Part shown: positions 46,454 through 59,203 of the stretch, in pieces
How positions within the stretch are numbered: position 1 is the stretch's first letter
How the letters are laid out: every line of letters begins with the position of its first letter
Source of the DNA: Phlebotomus papatasi
Taxonomy: Eukaryota > Arthropoda > Insecta > Diptera > Psychodidae
Direction of reading: 5' to 3'
Assembly (NCBI RefSeq): GCF_024763615.1
Contig: NC_077222.1
Span: 26,660,001 to 26,724,000 of the forward strand
DNA length: 64,000 nt
Position numbers and translations under genes: made by a program
The notes under the pieces: generated by a model
Databases searched by the model: none
What the model was told of the DNA's origin: nothing
The model's input: only the letters and a program-made list of their open reading frames with translations

Positions 46454-47699
46454 CCGTGTAAACAGACGGAATTTCCACGGGAATTCCCACGAGCAAATGG
46501 TAAATTTGCTATACAAGCGCCCTCTGCAAAAGTGCACGAAACTGCCCGAATGTCTTGAAATATTTTGAATTTCAAATGAAAATTTTCCGTTGGAGGGTGA
46601 AATATTCAATTTTCTAAAATGGAAAAAAGCTATCTCGCTCGAGATAGCTTTTTGCTTCCGGAGAATTCCGAAAATTTAATTTGGAGTATTTTTAAGCAAA
46701 TAATATATGAAAAAACATGTAAAATCTCCTGTAGTGATCAAAACATTGATTTTAAAAGCAAATTAGAAATCGAATAATAATACTATAATAATTTTGAAAG
46801 GATTAGTGTTTCTGGATTAAATTAAATATTCATCAATAACATTTCAGAAGAGGTTTAAATGATTGGAAAGGCAGATTCAAAATTTATCTTTTTCAATAAA
46901 TCCCATTATTAAAAAATGTAAAGAATATAATAATGTAAGATAAGGAAATACAAAGAATAGTAAGAACTATCGAAGTTCACTGATGAAAATTATAGCCAGA
47001 AACCATATAAACTGCCTTTTGGATATAAAATATTACTTCAATATTTTTTATTGTTTACTTTTTTTTGGAAATAAAATTTTAAAATATTTTACAGTCTTCT
47101 TGTTTTTTAAAACAATTTGTATTCAATTATTATACAATTAACTAATTTTTGTAAACATCTCTGTTCCGAATGAATTGACTGCTTGGTCACCCAGGGATAT
47201 TTTATACATTTTCTTCCAACACTTTATAAAATTTTAAATTATCAGCACTACAATTAAACGAAAATTAATCAATAGGTCCTATCAGCAAAGATATCCAAAG
47301 CCTGTCGTTAATTTATCCACTTTAATTGGGGGTTTTTGACAAGATATTTACGCTATAACAACGTTTCTAATCATTTCTCGAGAAATTTTGAAAGATTTTC
47401 CATGAAATGTATTAATAGATAATATTACTAATATCCTTGTGGTATAATAAAGCCACTTTAATAAAATAAAGTACGTAAAATATCTTCTAAATACACATTC
47501 CGTTATTTATATTCGGAAAAAACAAAATTTGAAATTCAAATCTTCGGAGCATTTTTGTGTTGCGCTTGAAGTCCACCAGAGGCGCATAGAGCGGATGGTA
47601 AAAATTTGACAGTTCAATATGGGAATTTCCATCCGGAATTCCCATCCGGAATGGAAAATCTCATGGGAATTCCCGTGGGAATTCCGTCTGTTTACACGG
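46454..47699. mobile_element. PIF/Harbinger-like non-autonomous element
   Basis: A 1,246-bp element with about 38-bp terminal inverted repeats, CCGTGTAAACAGACGG and CCGTCTGTTTACACGG outermost, then GGGAATTCCCACG-like sequence, flanked by TTA on both sides (46451-46453, 47700-47702). A 3-bp TTA target is typical of PIF/Harbinger. No transposase frame. It contains the hairpin at 46625-46652. Confidence 0.75.
46625..46652. repeat. Perfect 13-bp stem hairpin
   Basis: AAAAGCTATCTCG and CGAGATAGCTTTT separated by CT. Too short for a microRNA precursor. It is not one of the element's terminal repeats. Confidence 0.7.
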
Positions 47700-48110
47700 T
47701 TAGTAGACAAAAACAAATGCTCTTTAAATTTTACTAGAGAAAATCAACATATTATATCCTATTTTAATCTGATTTTAATTATTATAAGTGATTCGGATAG
47801 CTTATAAACCGTTTTCATCAATTTTTCAAAGAATCAGTAAGCTCAATTTTTATATTCTCTAAGAATAAGGAATTTAAAAAAATATTAAGGGAGACTGGGG
47901 CAAAAAGTCAAAAATCGAAAATTTCAAAATTCAACATCTTCCAAGATAAAAAACATAGCGGCTAATTTTTTTTTGTAGATATCCTCCATAGATCTTCAAT
48001 GTCGTAAGTTTTTAAAAATTCGAATCACGAATTTAGAAAATGAAAAATATTGAAATTTTTAGCCTTGTTTTTGAAATATTTTCCTTACAGCAGATATCAA
48101 TTTTGACATA

Positions 48111-48444
48111 CTGTAGACTCGCTAATTCGGCTCCTTTAACATCGGGCTACTTTTTAATTCGGGAAGCAGTTAAATTTGAAGTTTGTTGACATTTTTGAAG
48201 TTCGATTGTGATTATCGAATGAAGCAAATATGCTCAAAGTTACTACGATTTGTCTTTGTTTTCATGTGATTTTGCATCATTAAAGAGTTTTCATGAAATT
48301 TAAAATAAATATAAGCATGTAAATTTAAAATGAGTACGCAGGTAAACAAAAAATTGTTGAATTTCAAAAAATTTTATGTCCGAATTTCTCTCTAATTCGG
48401 GTGACATTTCGGTCCCAAATGCCCGAGTTTGAGAGAGTCTACTG
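48111..48444. mobile_element. TA-MITE, CAGTAGACTCTCTC family, copy 1 (nested)
   Basis: A 334-bp element with ends CTGTAGACTCGCTAATTCGG and GAGAGAGTCTACTG, TA on both sides. Carries AATTCGGG motifs near both ends. Copy 2 is at 56290-56620. Confidence 0.85.
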
Positions 48445-48446
48445 TA

Positions 48447-48896
48447 CACTAGATCCCGGCATTATGCACATTTTCGGGACCGAAAAAAACGCGCGAAATG
48501 CCATTAAGCATCGATAAAAATTGCATACACGCAGGGGCTTTCTTTTGAGTAAATCTGCCGTGCAACGAATTTCGCGCCAAGTAAAAGTAGACAAAACAGA
48601 AAGATTCAACTGTTTAATAGAAATGCATTAACAAACAGTACTTTTTGGCCAGAGTTCTTCAATAAATGGTTATAATATTTAAAAAAAAATTACCGAAATA
48701 AAAGAAATTAAATTTTTATTCTGAAAAAGAAGCATAGTGTTTTTAAATTTCCCGCGTCGCAACATAGTATACATTCAGGCGTATTTCAAAAATGATTTCA
48801 TAAATTGACTCCCAAGGGTAGGCAAACTTGCATAATTGTGTGTGCATAATTCCGTCAGGTGCATAATCCCGAATGACTTAATGCCGGGACTGAGTG
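48447..48896. mobile_element. TA-MITE, CACTAGATCCCGGCATTA family (nested, adjacent)
   Basis: A 450-bp element with ends CACTAGATCCCGGCATTATG and CTTAATGCCGGGACTGAGTG. It shares the TA at 48445-48446 with the preceding MITE and has TA again at 48897-48898. Only copy in the window. Confidence 0.8.
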
Positions 48897-49036
48897 TATT
48901 TATTTTCAAAAATTGGCACATTATTGGTGAATATTTTCTAAATGATGTGGATTCTTTGAACATGAAATCGCTATCCGCTTTAGCATTTTCTAAAAATTCT
49001 TTTCTCCAGAAATCTTTTTATTAAAAATGACCACTT

Positions 49037-49289
49037 CACTGAGAGAAATCCGATAAAGTTAAAATAACATTCCGGAAATGTTAATTTTACACTGCTTTAT
49101 TTATCCGAAATCGGTGTAAATATTACCCTTTTTAGGTGTATTAGGGGTTAAAGTTACTCTTTATCATTTTGATTTTATCCTTAATAAGATGTAAAATTAA
49201 CATTAAAAAATGTTGATATATTTTTACACCTAAAAAGTGTCAAAGTTATGAGGAAAAAAGTTAATCGCACCCCCGTTTTTTTCTCAGTG
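49037..49289. mobile_element. TA-MITE, CACTGAGA family, copy 2 (nested, inverted)
   Basis: A 253-bp element with ends CACTGAGAGAAATCCG and CGTTTTTTTCTCAGTG, inverse to the copy at 9478. Flanked by TT rather than TA, so the target has changed or differed. The uninterrupted site is seen near 26360 in the related copy. Confidence 0.8.
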
Positions 49290-50071
49290 TTAGGATAAAA
49301 AAGTAATAAAATGTATGGGGCAAAAAGTAACAAAAACCGAAGCAATTTCTAATATCTCACGGCGAAAACAAACGCCATTGCCATGTGTCGCCGCTTATTG
49401 TTGTAAGCAGCGATGGTGTTGAAGATTCGAAAAAATTAAATAATACGCACAGCCCCAATGTATACACTTTAGAGGATACAAATTCTGTTGAGTTTTACTG
49501 AATCTAATATATTTAATCTAAAAAGAACACAAAAGACTTCTTTCCATTATTTTTGTTTTTATTCTGCACTTTAGTGATATTTACTGGGCAACTCTTCGGA
49601 AGATTTCGTTAAATTCATCTCGCCCAATTCGCCATTTTTGCCTTTTCAGAATGGTTGAATAAAATTTTCTTACCAAAAATACTCTTTGGAAAATAACTTG
49701 AAAAACGCTTTTCCGTTCAGATAGAAAAAAACACTGTTCTACAAAGATATAGAGGAATATATTCTATGAAAATATGTCATTTAGGCATCCTTTAAATTAA
49801 CTAGAGCCCGTAATAAAACGAATCAAAATGTGATAATTCTACCCCATGCCTGATACTATTTGCCCCAGAATTTTTGAGATGGTCACAAAATTACCTTTTA
49901 AAAAAACATTCAATAAATATATTTCCTTACAAAATAGATGTAAATTACTTTCACAAAGTTGTAGTGCGGTAATTTTCCTATGCAACTGCGCTAATTAGAA
50001 ATTTCTAGGGAGCTCGGGTAGCTTGAAAAAAATTAAAATATCCGTTTTGTGACTTTTGCCCCAGTCTCCCC

Positions 50072-52366
50072 TAATAATATCCTATGAAATTTTGGAATGT
50101 TTCTACACGCTTTTTATGCTTAAAATTCACCATTAATCTATTTCCACATTTTGATTTTTTCATTAATATTATTATTTGTAGAAATATAGAGCATATCTAC
50201 AACAATTTCTTGGGAAACATTTTCAAATGGGCTTTTTAAACGGAAAAATAAGGTGAAAACACCAATTAAAAATTAGGAAAAATTCTGAAAGCTAAATACA
50301 GACAGCCAGAAATACTTCTAATGCAATTTTGATTATTTTAGCGAGATGTGAAAAGTATTAAATATTTCTTAAAAAGCTTTTCTAAAACACCTCTTTTTTA
50401 AATCCTTCCCAAAAAAAACCAAATATTAAAGAAATATGTCCAAGAATAACAAAATTTGCTCCTTAAAGTATACTATCCCTAAATAACGTTTGAAAGTTTG
50501 AGAGCTCAATCACAGAATATAAAATATTATTGAGAATTAGATCAATTATAAAATTAGATAAACGTTATAGTGTACAAAATGTTGAAATATTCTTTGCTAT
50601 TTTTTCTTTGCTATTTGTTATTTATTTAAATACTCAAAGAGCTCAAAGCGTTTTGATTAATTTCGTCTTGCTCCAAAAAAATTGTTATTCCAAAATTTTT
50701 CAATTTTCAGCATAATCTTCGAAATCATTTTGAAAATAAAAATGCCAATGAACTATTGAGTCTACAACAGGTGATATAATTGAAATCTCAATGTTTTTAC
50801 AAAATTACCGTGTTTTCTTTGGCACGCCCCATAAAAAACACTAAAATTTTGAAGGATTTTTTTCGTGGAGATTATTTATGTTGGAGAAACGAAAACCCTT
50901 CTTTTGACATTGAAGTGTTGATGTGTTAATTCAAAATCCGGTGATCTTTCTTTAACCCCAATTTTATTTTTCAAGAAAAATCACACTCATTAGCATTTTC
51001 TCTGGTTGCTCCTCATTAAAATCATTTTGAAGTCTCTTTACCACTCCACAGAGGCCAAATTGGAAAATCTTCACGCTCACCACATGCCATTCGATCTTCG
51101 TGAATGTCTCTAATGCACAAAAATGTCCAATGAGAAATATTCAAGTGGGGAAAAATTTGCATAAAACACGTTTGAGAAAACACACACATAATTCAAGTGA
51201 AATAAATATTTTTCAATCGAGAAATTCTGTGTTTATTTTCAGATGTTTTTCTTATTCAAATATTTGAATTTACGTGATCTTTTTATTTCTGAGCACGAAT
51301 CACCAATTTCCTTCTCCTTTGACTCATTTTTTTTTTGTGAAATATCTGGTCATATTGGGGGGTGTTGTCTGGACGTGATCAAGAGAAATTTGAATTAAAA
51401 GAAAAAAGATTAAGGATGTGTCGAAATTATCTCAATCTCGAGGTGATTTCCATTTGCAAAAGGTGAGGAACAGTCTGAAAGATGGGTCTCTATTGACGGT
51501 CTTTGTGCAGTTTGTCCATGCTCTTTGGCATGGAGTGGAAGCATTTGATGAGTGAGAGGAATTATTACAATGTGTCGAGTCAGACAATTGACGGTGTGTT
51601 CGACTCTTTAACGAGGGACCACCCGTGATGTTCAATGGCTTTTTCGAGGAGATCAACCGAATGGATGGGAAAATCAATTTGCCAGTAATTTGTCGACCCG
51701 CCGCCCAGTAGTTGCTTCTTTAGTTTTTATCTGATTGACAGTGTGAGAAAAGAAACGATTCCCCTGGATATCCATTCAGTTCTGACGCTAATCAGGGAGG
51801 AGTTAAAATATACAAAGACTCCAGTTTAGTATATAAAAAAAGATACAACCCTTATAAGTTATGTGGACAAAAACCGTTTTTGGCCATACATTTTTTTTTA
51901 ATTAATGCGTTAGTCCCATAAGTTCTTATAACATATTTACAACAAAAAAGCTTTCTCATATGCAATTTTTCTAAACTTAGATTATTATTCTTATATTGCT
52001 TAAGATAGGGTTGCCAATCTGAAAAATACGTAAATGAGTTACGCCCAGAATACCTGCATCACGAAACGAATGTTCTACCTACCACCTAGGCTCCGTTCAG
52101 TAATAACCTTTCGAAGAGACAAAGCCACTCCAAAGGCAAGCCAAAGCTATTCGAAAATCTACCGAAAACCTAAAGTGCAAGTTAATACTCGCCGTTTTCA
52201 GCGCTGATTGTTCTGCCATTTCGAATTTCGGTAATCTTGACACTTCAATTGTCAACAATGTCAACAACAATGTGCAAACGTTTGCTGCAAAAAGTGAATT
52301 TTTGTGTAGTTTTGTAAGTTTCTGTTCAGGATGACATTACGTTTGAATTGCAATTTTATTAAGATA
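50072..52366. other. Noncoding stretch; 50.8-51.8 kb repeat-free
   Basis: No gene is recognisable. From about 50860 to 51790 the sequence is less degenerate, with few homopolymer runs and no repeats from the families in this window, as expected for conserved regulatory DNA near a developmental gene. This is an inference from texture only. Confidence 0.3.
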
Positions 52367-54495
52367 GGGTAAGGGCTCATAATTTTGACCAGTATAAGCA
52401 TCGATATCCCAAGTTTGAAGTGCGATATTTTCAATACTAATTTACCTTTTATGTTACTCTCTTTTCAGAAGGGTTGTTTAGAAACTTGGCAAGCTATTTA
52501 TCGTCTTATTTTTACTAAAAGTAGTCTTAATACATTTAAAAATGAATTGATATGTAGAGGTGAATTTGACTCTTATTTTGGACAACTTGTTTATAAATTT
52601 CGACAACTTGGCTGTAAATATGGACAGCTAATCCGCCTCAACAGGATGTCCATTGTTCTTCATTTCATGAACCAATCTTACCAAGTCATTTTCCTGTTCA
52701 TGTAAGGGGAACGTAGAATGTCACAGAAGCCCGGAAACTTTCCATATCATTCATTAAAATGAGTTGACTTCGGTACTCCAAGTACGTGCGGATTCGCTCA
52801 TTCCCTGGCCTATCCGGGAGCCTTTCAAGGCATTTCTCGCTACATCTCTTTCGTAGAGATGATGCTCCTTTGTTTCTTCAGGCATTTGTCCAACCTAGTC
52901 ATCACAAAAGCTAAACTTCACGAAATTTCGTGAGAAAAACACATGTCCAAAATAAGAACCATTACCTCACTGGTAAATGTCTTAAAAAATTTCCCATTTT
53001 TCACACGAAAAATTTAATTCACAAGGCAAATCTCACTTCAGGTCAAATGTACAAATCACCATTAATGTGAATCAACACAATATTCAACGAATATTCAATA
53101 ATATCACTAAAGAAAAGCAAAGAAAGAGTGTTAGTACTTCACCACAGCTAAATAAGACTGTAGTAAATACGAAGTTCTGTCATATTTCTCGTAAGGAATT
53201 GCTCACACTGAATTTTCAACAAAGCAATTTTAACTCAAATCATATTCCAAATTTAATGTATTTAGGGGAAGTGCTCATAATTTTGGACAGTCTGCATATA
53301 AGCATCGATATCCTAAGTTTGAAGTGCGATATTTTCAATACTAATTGACTTCTTTTGTTACTCTCTTTTCAGAAGGATTGTTTAGAACCTTGGCAAGCTA
53401 TTTATCATCTCATTTTTACTAAAATTAGTTTTAATACGTTTAAAAATGAATTGATATGTAGAGGTGAATTTGACTCTTATTTTGGACAACTTGGTTATTA
53501 ATTTTTACAACTTGTCTGTAAATTTGGACAGATAATCCGCCTCAACAGGATGCCCATTGTTCTTCATTTTATGAACCAATCTTACCAAGTCCTCTTCCTG
53601 GTCATGTAAGGGAAACGTGGAATGTCACAAGAAGCCCAGAAACTTTCCATATCATTCATTAAAGTGAGTTGACTTCGGTACTCCAAGTACGTGTAGATTC
53701 GCTCATTCCCTGGCCTTTCCGGGAACTTTTCAAGGCTTTTCCCGCTACATCTCTTTCGTAGAGATGATGCTCCTTTGTTTCTCCAGGCATTTGTCCAACC
53801 TAGTCATCACAAAAGCTAAAACTTCACGAAATTTCGTGAGAAAAACACCTGTCCAAAATAAGAATCATCACCTCACTGGTGAATGTCTTAAAAAATTTCC
53901 CATTTTTCACAAGAAAAATATAATTCACAAGGCAAATCTCACTTCAGGTCAAATGTACAAATCATCAGTAACGTGAATCAACACAATATTCAATGAATAT
54001 TCAATAATATCACTCAAAAACAGCGAACAAACTTTGTTAGTACTTCACCAAAACTAAATAAGACTGAAGTAAGCCACGAAGTTCTGTCATATTTCTCGTA
54101 AGCAATTGCTCACACTGAATTTTCAACAAAGCAATTTCAACTCAAATCATATTCAAATTTTAACGTATTTAGTGTTAAAATCTTCCAAAAAGAACAAATA
54201 TTTAGATAGAATTCATTATTCATCAAATATTGGAATAAAAATCCATCATTTTAATCAATTTATTTTTAGTGTCCAATGTTATCCTCAAAGTGTCCAAAAT
54301 AAGAAACTGGACAAAATTATGAGCATTTTCCCTAGTGTTAAAATCTTCCAAAAAGAACAAATATTTAGACAGAATTCATTATTCACCAAATATTGGAATA
54401 AAAATCCATAATTTTAATCAATTTATTTTTAGTGTCCAATTTTATCCTCAAAGTGTCCAAAATAAGAAACTGCGCAAAATTATGAGCCTTTCCCC
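52367..54495 (+). mobile_element. 2.1 kb TA element with internal duplications
   Basis: Ends GGGTAAGGGCTCATAATTTTG and AAAATTATGAGCCTTTCCCC, flanked by TA. Inside, an 898-bp body is repeated head to tail (52367- and 53265-), and a 163-bp right-hand module is repeated twice (54172-54334, 54335-54495). The second body starts with its own left terminus after TA, and the first tail module ends with its own right terminus before TA. Short frames within do not encode a transposase. Confidence 0.8.
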
Positions 54496-54589
54496 TAACG
54501 TCATTTGGATCAGGAACTACGCTAACTGCTTTTCTCTATAACTCTTTTTTTGCAAACGAAGTAATGAGTCGTTTGCAACAAATACTAAT

Positions 54590-54655
54590 AACTTAATAAT
54601 AATAAATAAATAATAAATAAATAATAATACTAATAGCTTAATAATAATAATAAAT
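54590..54655. repeat. AATA/AATAAT microsatellite
   Basis: Mixed TAATAA and AATAAATAA units, imperfect, with a duplicated ACTAATA-CTTAATAATAA segment. Confidence 0.8.
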
Positions 54656-56289
54656 TTCTTGTAAAATAGAAGAAGAGATAGGAGGTTCTGAGATCATAAT
54701 CATTTTGCGAAAACCATAAGTTTACATCTCTTTCCGTTCTCCCTCCAGAAATGGTTTGTTTGTATACGAAGAACTGCAGAAATGGTCACGAAAATTAATT
54801 TCTAGTGCGTTTGCGATTTAAAGAGTACAAAAACTTGTTCAAAACTTTTTTCAAGACTTGTGATCTTCCAAATAAATCTTACAGATAAATCATCAATAAC
54901 GACTTATAAGGTCATCAACAAAGTAAATTTGTGTGTCACATATTAGAATGTTTCAATTCATTTTAAATTAAACTTTATGACAAAAAGCAAAGAGCATTGA
55001 AAACCCAAAAGCTCTCGATAACTTTTCATTTTCGATTTGAAATAATATCCCAGTTTGTTTCCATCTGAGTGGTTTTCCGGTGTCAATTTCCATACAAATG
55101 GAGAAAATTTGCACAAAAGCTGTATTTGAGAGCAAACCACCTCCCTTTTCGCATTAGATAAATTCAATTTAACTGTGAAATTCACGTCCAACCATTGGGT
55201 CATCCCTATAAAATGGAAAATGCTTGTTTGTTGTGCGATGAAAGGAAAATTGGGTGGCACAATGGACAAAGTGAGAAGGGGAGTGAGGTGGAATAAATGT
55301 GTGCTGATGGTCAGTTTAATATGTCAAATCCAGAGAAAAAGCCTGGGTAAATTTACAGAAAATCACCCTTGTAGCCCTTGATTTAAAAATTTGCAGCAAA
55401 AAGAAAGTAGAAATCCAGGAAAGAAATCAATTAGCGATGAATCAAAGGGAGAAGATTTCACAAAATCAAAAGAAACTTGCAGGAAAATGTAGATTTTCCT
55501 TTCAATTCTAATTGGAGGTTCTAACCGTCAATTAAAATTTTCAAGGGTTAACGATTTTTCTCCCTCCCCCGAAAGTCCCGCAGCAAGGAACAATGCCAGA
55601 GGATGGCAAGAATTGACGTCCCAAAAGGCAAATTGACTCAAGGATTGGCGAAAATTATGAACGTTGCATGTTTTTTTAATTGTCTGAGGCAGGGAGTCAC
55701 TTAAAATCCCCCAATTTATCGCAAATCAACACACAAGACAACAAAGAGCGTCAGTCGAGCCCGAAGGGAAAACCAGAAGGGACTGACAATGGGAGCAGAA
55801 TTGCAGAAGAAATCACGACAGGAGTGGTTGAGGAAATAAGGATGTGGATGGAGTGATGTTTCCTCCGTGGAAATTGCATTTCAATTGTTGAGTCACGTAC
55901 GATGATTGAGCGCCCGTGCTAGATTAAATGACGATGAATTTATTCTATCAAACATCTTCCTCGTCACTTTATCCCACCAGCAGGAAGATGGGTTTATTAT
56001 TGGTTTTGCAACAAGAGCAGTTACTGTATTGCATTGTAGTTAAACAAAATTTCTCACGAGTAAAAATAGCGACTCTTATAATGTTACAAAAATCTGGAAG
56101 ATACGTTATTATATTACAATCCTCGTCAATAAATTTGCGTTTGATATTAATTAACCCTTTAGCACAATATTTCAATAAAACATATAAAAAATTAACATTA
56201 CATTCGACCACACATTATATTTCAATTCAAGGTTTATCTATCATTTTACTTTGTTTTATCATTTTAAGTACTAATTTCTAATAAGACTA
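54656..56289. other. Noncoding stretch; 54.7-55.9 kb repeat-free
   Basis: No repeat from the families in this window and no recognisable protein. Overlapping frames on both strands (54958-55269 minus, 55175-55381 plus) lack family signatures. The 117-codon frame at 55928-56281 has no homologue that I recognise and looks like chance. Confidence 0.3.
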
Positions 56290-56620
56290 CAGTAGACCCT
56301 CTCAAATTCGGGCATTTAGGACCAAAATGTCACCCGAATTAGAGAGAAATTCGGGCGTTTCACTGTTTGAAGTCCAACATTTTTTGTTTATTGCATGCAC
56401 ATATTAAGTTAATATACTCATATTTATTGTAAATTTCATGAAAATCCCTTAATAATGCAAAATCATATCATATAACTAAGACAAATCATGGCAAATTTAA
56501 GGATATTTGCTACATTAGAAAACATGAACAATGTCAATAAACTTTTTTTTCGAATTTAACTGCCGCCCGAATTAAAAAGTAGCGCGATCTTAAAAGAGCC
56601 GAATTAGCGAGAGTTTACTG
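56290..56620. mobile_element. TA-MITE, CAGTAGACTCTCTC family, copy 2
   Basis: A 331-bp element with ends CAGTAGACCCTCTCAAATTC and TTAGCGAGAGTTTACTG, flanked by TA. Same AATTCGGG subterminal motifs as the copy nested at 48111. Confidence 0.85.
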
Positions 56621-57141
56621 TATTAGTATACTTTTAGAGAGAACTAAGTAAATATAATAAATTAGTTTTAACGATGTTTAGTGAGAGGAGACAAATTATA
56701 GCGATATTCCATAAAAAAATAAAAAGAGGATATTCTACTCCTGAACATTTTTTTTAGTACATGACAGTCCTGATGTGCTTCTGCATAACCGACTTTTCTT
56801 GTATTGTTTCCTGTTAAACTGTTAAGTGGCTTTGGAATATGATGAAGACTGGGGAAAGCAGTCGTAGGAACCAATATAAAGAAAAATCGTTTACGAAGAA
56901 GCGCATGAGAATAGTTATGTACTAAAAATGTTCGGAAGGAAGATTTCCTCTTTTCGTTTTTCATTGGAAAAGTACCATAATGTCTCCTAATTTATAAGAA
57001 TATTTAACATTAAGAAAAGACTACTTCTTACCAGGAAACAGTAAGAGATCTCAACTTACGGTTCCCATTATTTTAAAATACCATCCAAAAGTTGAATTAG
57101 CTTATATTAATTCCAATAGCACAGATCAGTCTCTAATTTTA

Positions 57142-57382
57142 AAGCGGTCTTCAGACTAGAGGTTTAGCCCACAGTTCCCAACGGTCTCAAAATCCTAAAA
57201 GCAACAATTTTTATTGCTCTTTCAGAATTTAATAGATCCTTTGTCCTTAATAATCCAATCCTACGTCATTTTTTTTCAAAAAAAATCATGATTGTTGTAA
57301 AATTAGAGCAGTTAAACCATGGCTAAGTCTCAGATCTGAATTTTGTATAATGGATTCTAGATTAGCTTTAGGACCTACAACC
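57142..57382. repeat. CTTCAGACTAGAGGT family, copy 2 (right end lost)
   Basis: Left end AAAGCGGTCTTCAGACTAGAGG is intact; the interior (CTCAAAATCCTA, CAATTTTTATTGCT, AATCCTACG) aligns with 32526-32922, and similarity fades after TAAACCATGGCTAAG. Confidence 0.65.
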
Positions 57383-57464
57383 TCCGTATTCCGTATAGGA
57401 AATATTAAAGTTCAATTTAAGAACTAAGAAAAATGTTACGACCCTTCAGATGATCATAAATTCA

Positions 57465-57560
57465 TATGGGGTTCTCAGTGACGCAATAGGCAAGACCGTT
57501 GGTTCTTGACGGATAGATCCCCGGCTTGACAGCAGATTCTTCCAACACGGGATATACGAC
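57465..57560 (+). repeat. Possible tRNA-derived SINE fragment
   Basis: GTGACGCAATAGGCAAGACC resembles a pol III A box region, and a decayed GATCCCCGGCTTGAC sits where a B box/T loop would be. It does not fold as a tRNA, and no second copy is in the window. Confidence 0.3.
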
Positions 57561-57569
57561 AACATGATT

Positions 57570-59200
57570 GAATTGTAACAAATATATCCCAATATGATTA
57601 ATAATCATAAATTCATGTGACCATCACACTATAGACTGGTATTATGAGGTCCGGTAAGTGTATAAGAATGGGGCAGCTAAGAAGAAATCTGTTATTCCCA
57701 AAGCTTGTTATTCCAAGGCTTCCTCAGTGGTTAAATCTATCATTTTCTTGCTTAGGCATAGTGTCTCCTTAGTTCACAGAATCTGGGGCACTGTACTTAT
57801 ATTTCTAGTTATATTTTTGTAATTTTTTTAGAACCATGTTAAAAGACTCAAGTTTTCAGGAGTGATTCTATTTTATTGGCTTCCACTGTATGTCTTTCTT
57901 ATGTTTTCTTTGTGAGACTGCTCACAAAGCCCCATGCAGTGTCCCAGATCCTATGTCCTGTGAACCAAGTCCTATGACTAAACAAGAAAAAAAACATATT
58001 TGACCACTGACTGAGCAAGTCTTGGACCTCGAGCCGAATGCTTTGGAAAAACCGATTTTTCTTAACTATACCCCGACGCTTACCGGAAATAATAATGCTC
58101 AAATTACTCGTCGGTAAACACCACAATATACATAAATATATATTAATCGGTAAAACGCTATTGTAGACCAACATTTTTACGAATATAGGCATTAAATGTA
58201 CCCACTGCCGTCTTACTTTTGGTATCTAACCTGAATACCAAAACAGTGGACACGGTCCTTCCTTGCGAGGAACCAAGAAACAAGTAGGTACTATGTTTGT
58301 AAAATATAACGCTTCTGAAGCATTTGACGATGATCTATCTTCTATCTACCTAAATTTGGAAATTTCAAACATTAACATCATATGAAACAAGACTAGAATT
58401 TATTGAAACTTCAGTTACAAGTAAACACGAAATCTTTTGAGGACGAGATACATTCAAGACAACCCGAGTTGCAAGGAGGTAAAGTTCAAATATGGGTAAG
58501 ATTGCCGAATAAACAGCAGTGGAATTGTCAAAAAAGGATCTCTACGTCCGAACGCGGCAACACAATTATTGAAGCTTTCGTCAATTAAATTGATAAAAAA
58601 ACTAAACTGTTCTCCAGAGCATTTAACACTCTTCATGTCTTCCTCAGTGGTCGAGTGATGTCAAAGAGAAGTTGTCTCCTGATGATATCAAGAGTAACCA
58701 AATCCAGTATTCTTTAACATCACTCAACTTCTGAGAAAGACATGGGGCGTGTCGTTAAGATCTGAAGAAAAGTTAAGTTTTTAATGAATTGACTTGAAAG
58801 CTTGGAAAATTATGTTACTGTATCCGAACGGTAATCCTCTTTGACAATTTGAAGTTTAGTCAAGGGTTTAGTCCAGTTCGCGAAAGTCTCAAGATCCTAA
58901 ATAACAACCAATCTACGGCAAACTGGAGCAGTAGTAAACATGGGGTAGATGTATACACTGATTATTATGTCTACGCTATTTGGACCTATCTCGACGATTT
59001 CTACAGTAGACAAGGATCCCTACACAATATATAAATTCTTATAGGTTTTGTCAACTGAAGTCTAATATCTAATTAAAAAATCGCAGTATACTTCTTCTGC
59101 AGTAAGCTATATTAATAGATATTACAGGAAGATAGGATAGTTTTACATATGTATATGTATATTACTTTCAAAAACACACAATTTTGAGATAAGAAATTTA
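57570..59200. other. Noncoding stretch with decayed repeat fragments
   Basis: Fragments near 58849-58915 recall the CTTCAGACTAGAGGT family interior, and 58958-59075 aligns with the inside of the MITE at 59204-59414. No gene seen. Confidence 0.35.
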
Positions 59201-59203
59201 TTA

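Larger units (their letters stand above)
47888..50071. mobile_element. TA element, GGGGAGACTGGGGCAAAA family, copy 2 with three insertions
   Basis: Ends AGGGAGACTGGGGCAAAAAG and CTTTTGCCCCAGTCTCCC, flanked by TA; opposite orientation to the 25609-26705 copy. After removing the inserts at 48111-48444, 48447-48896 and 49037-49289, about 1.14 kb remains and aligns with the uninterrupted copy along its length. Confidence 0.85.

Noticed and set aside
46625..46652. MicroRNA precursor or bacterial-type terminator
   Set aside because: The stem is only 13 bp, the context is a eukaryotic transposon, and there is no adjacent gene.
55928..56281. 117-codon plus-strand frame as a gene
   Set aside because: AT-rich codons, no motif, and a reverse-strand frame overlaps it.
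57465..57560. Functional tRNA gene
   Set aside because: No cloverleaf; the T-arm region is decayed and acceptor pairing is missing.
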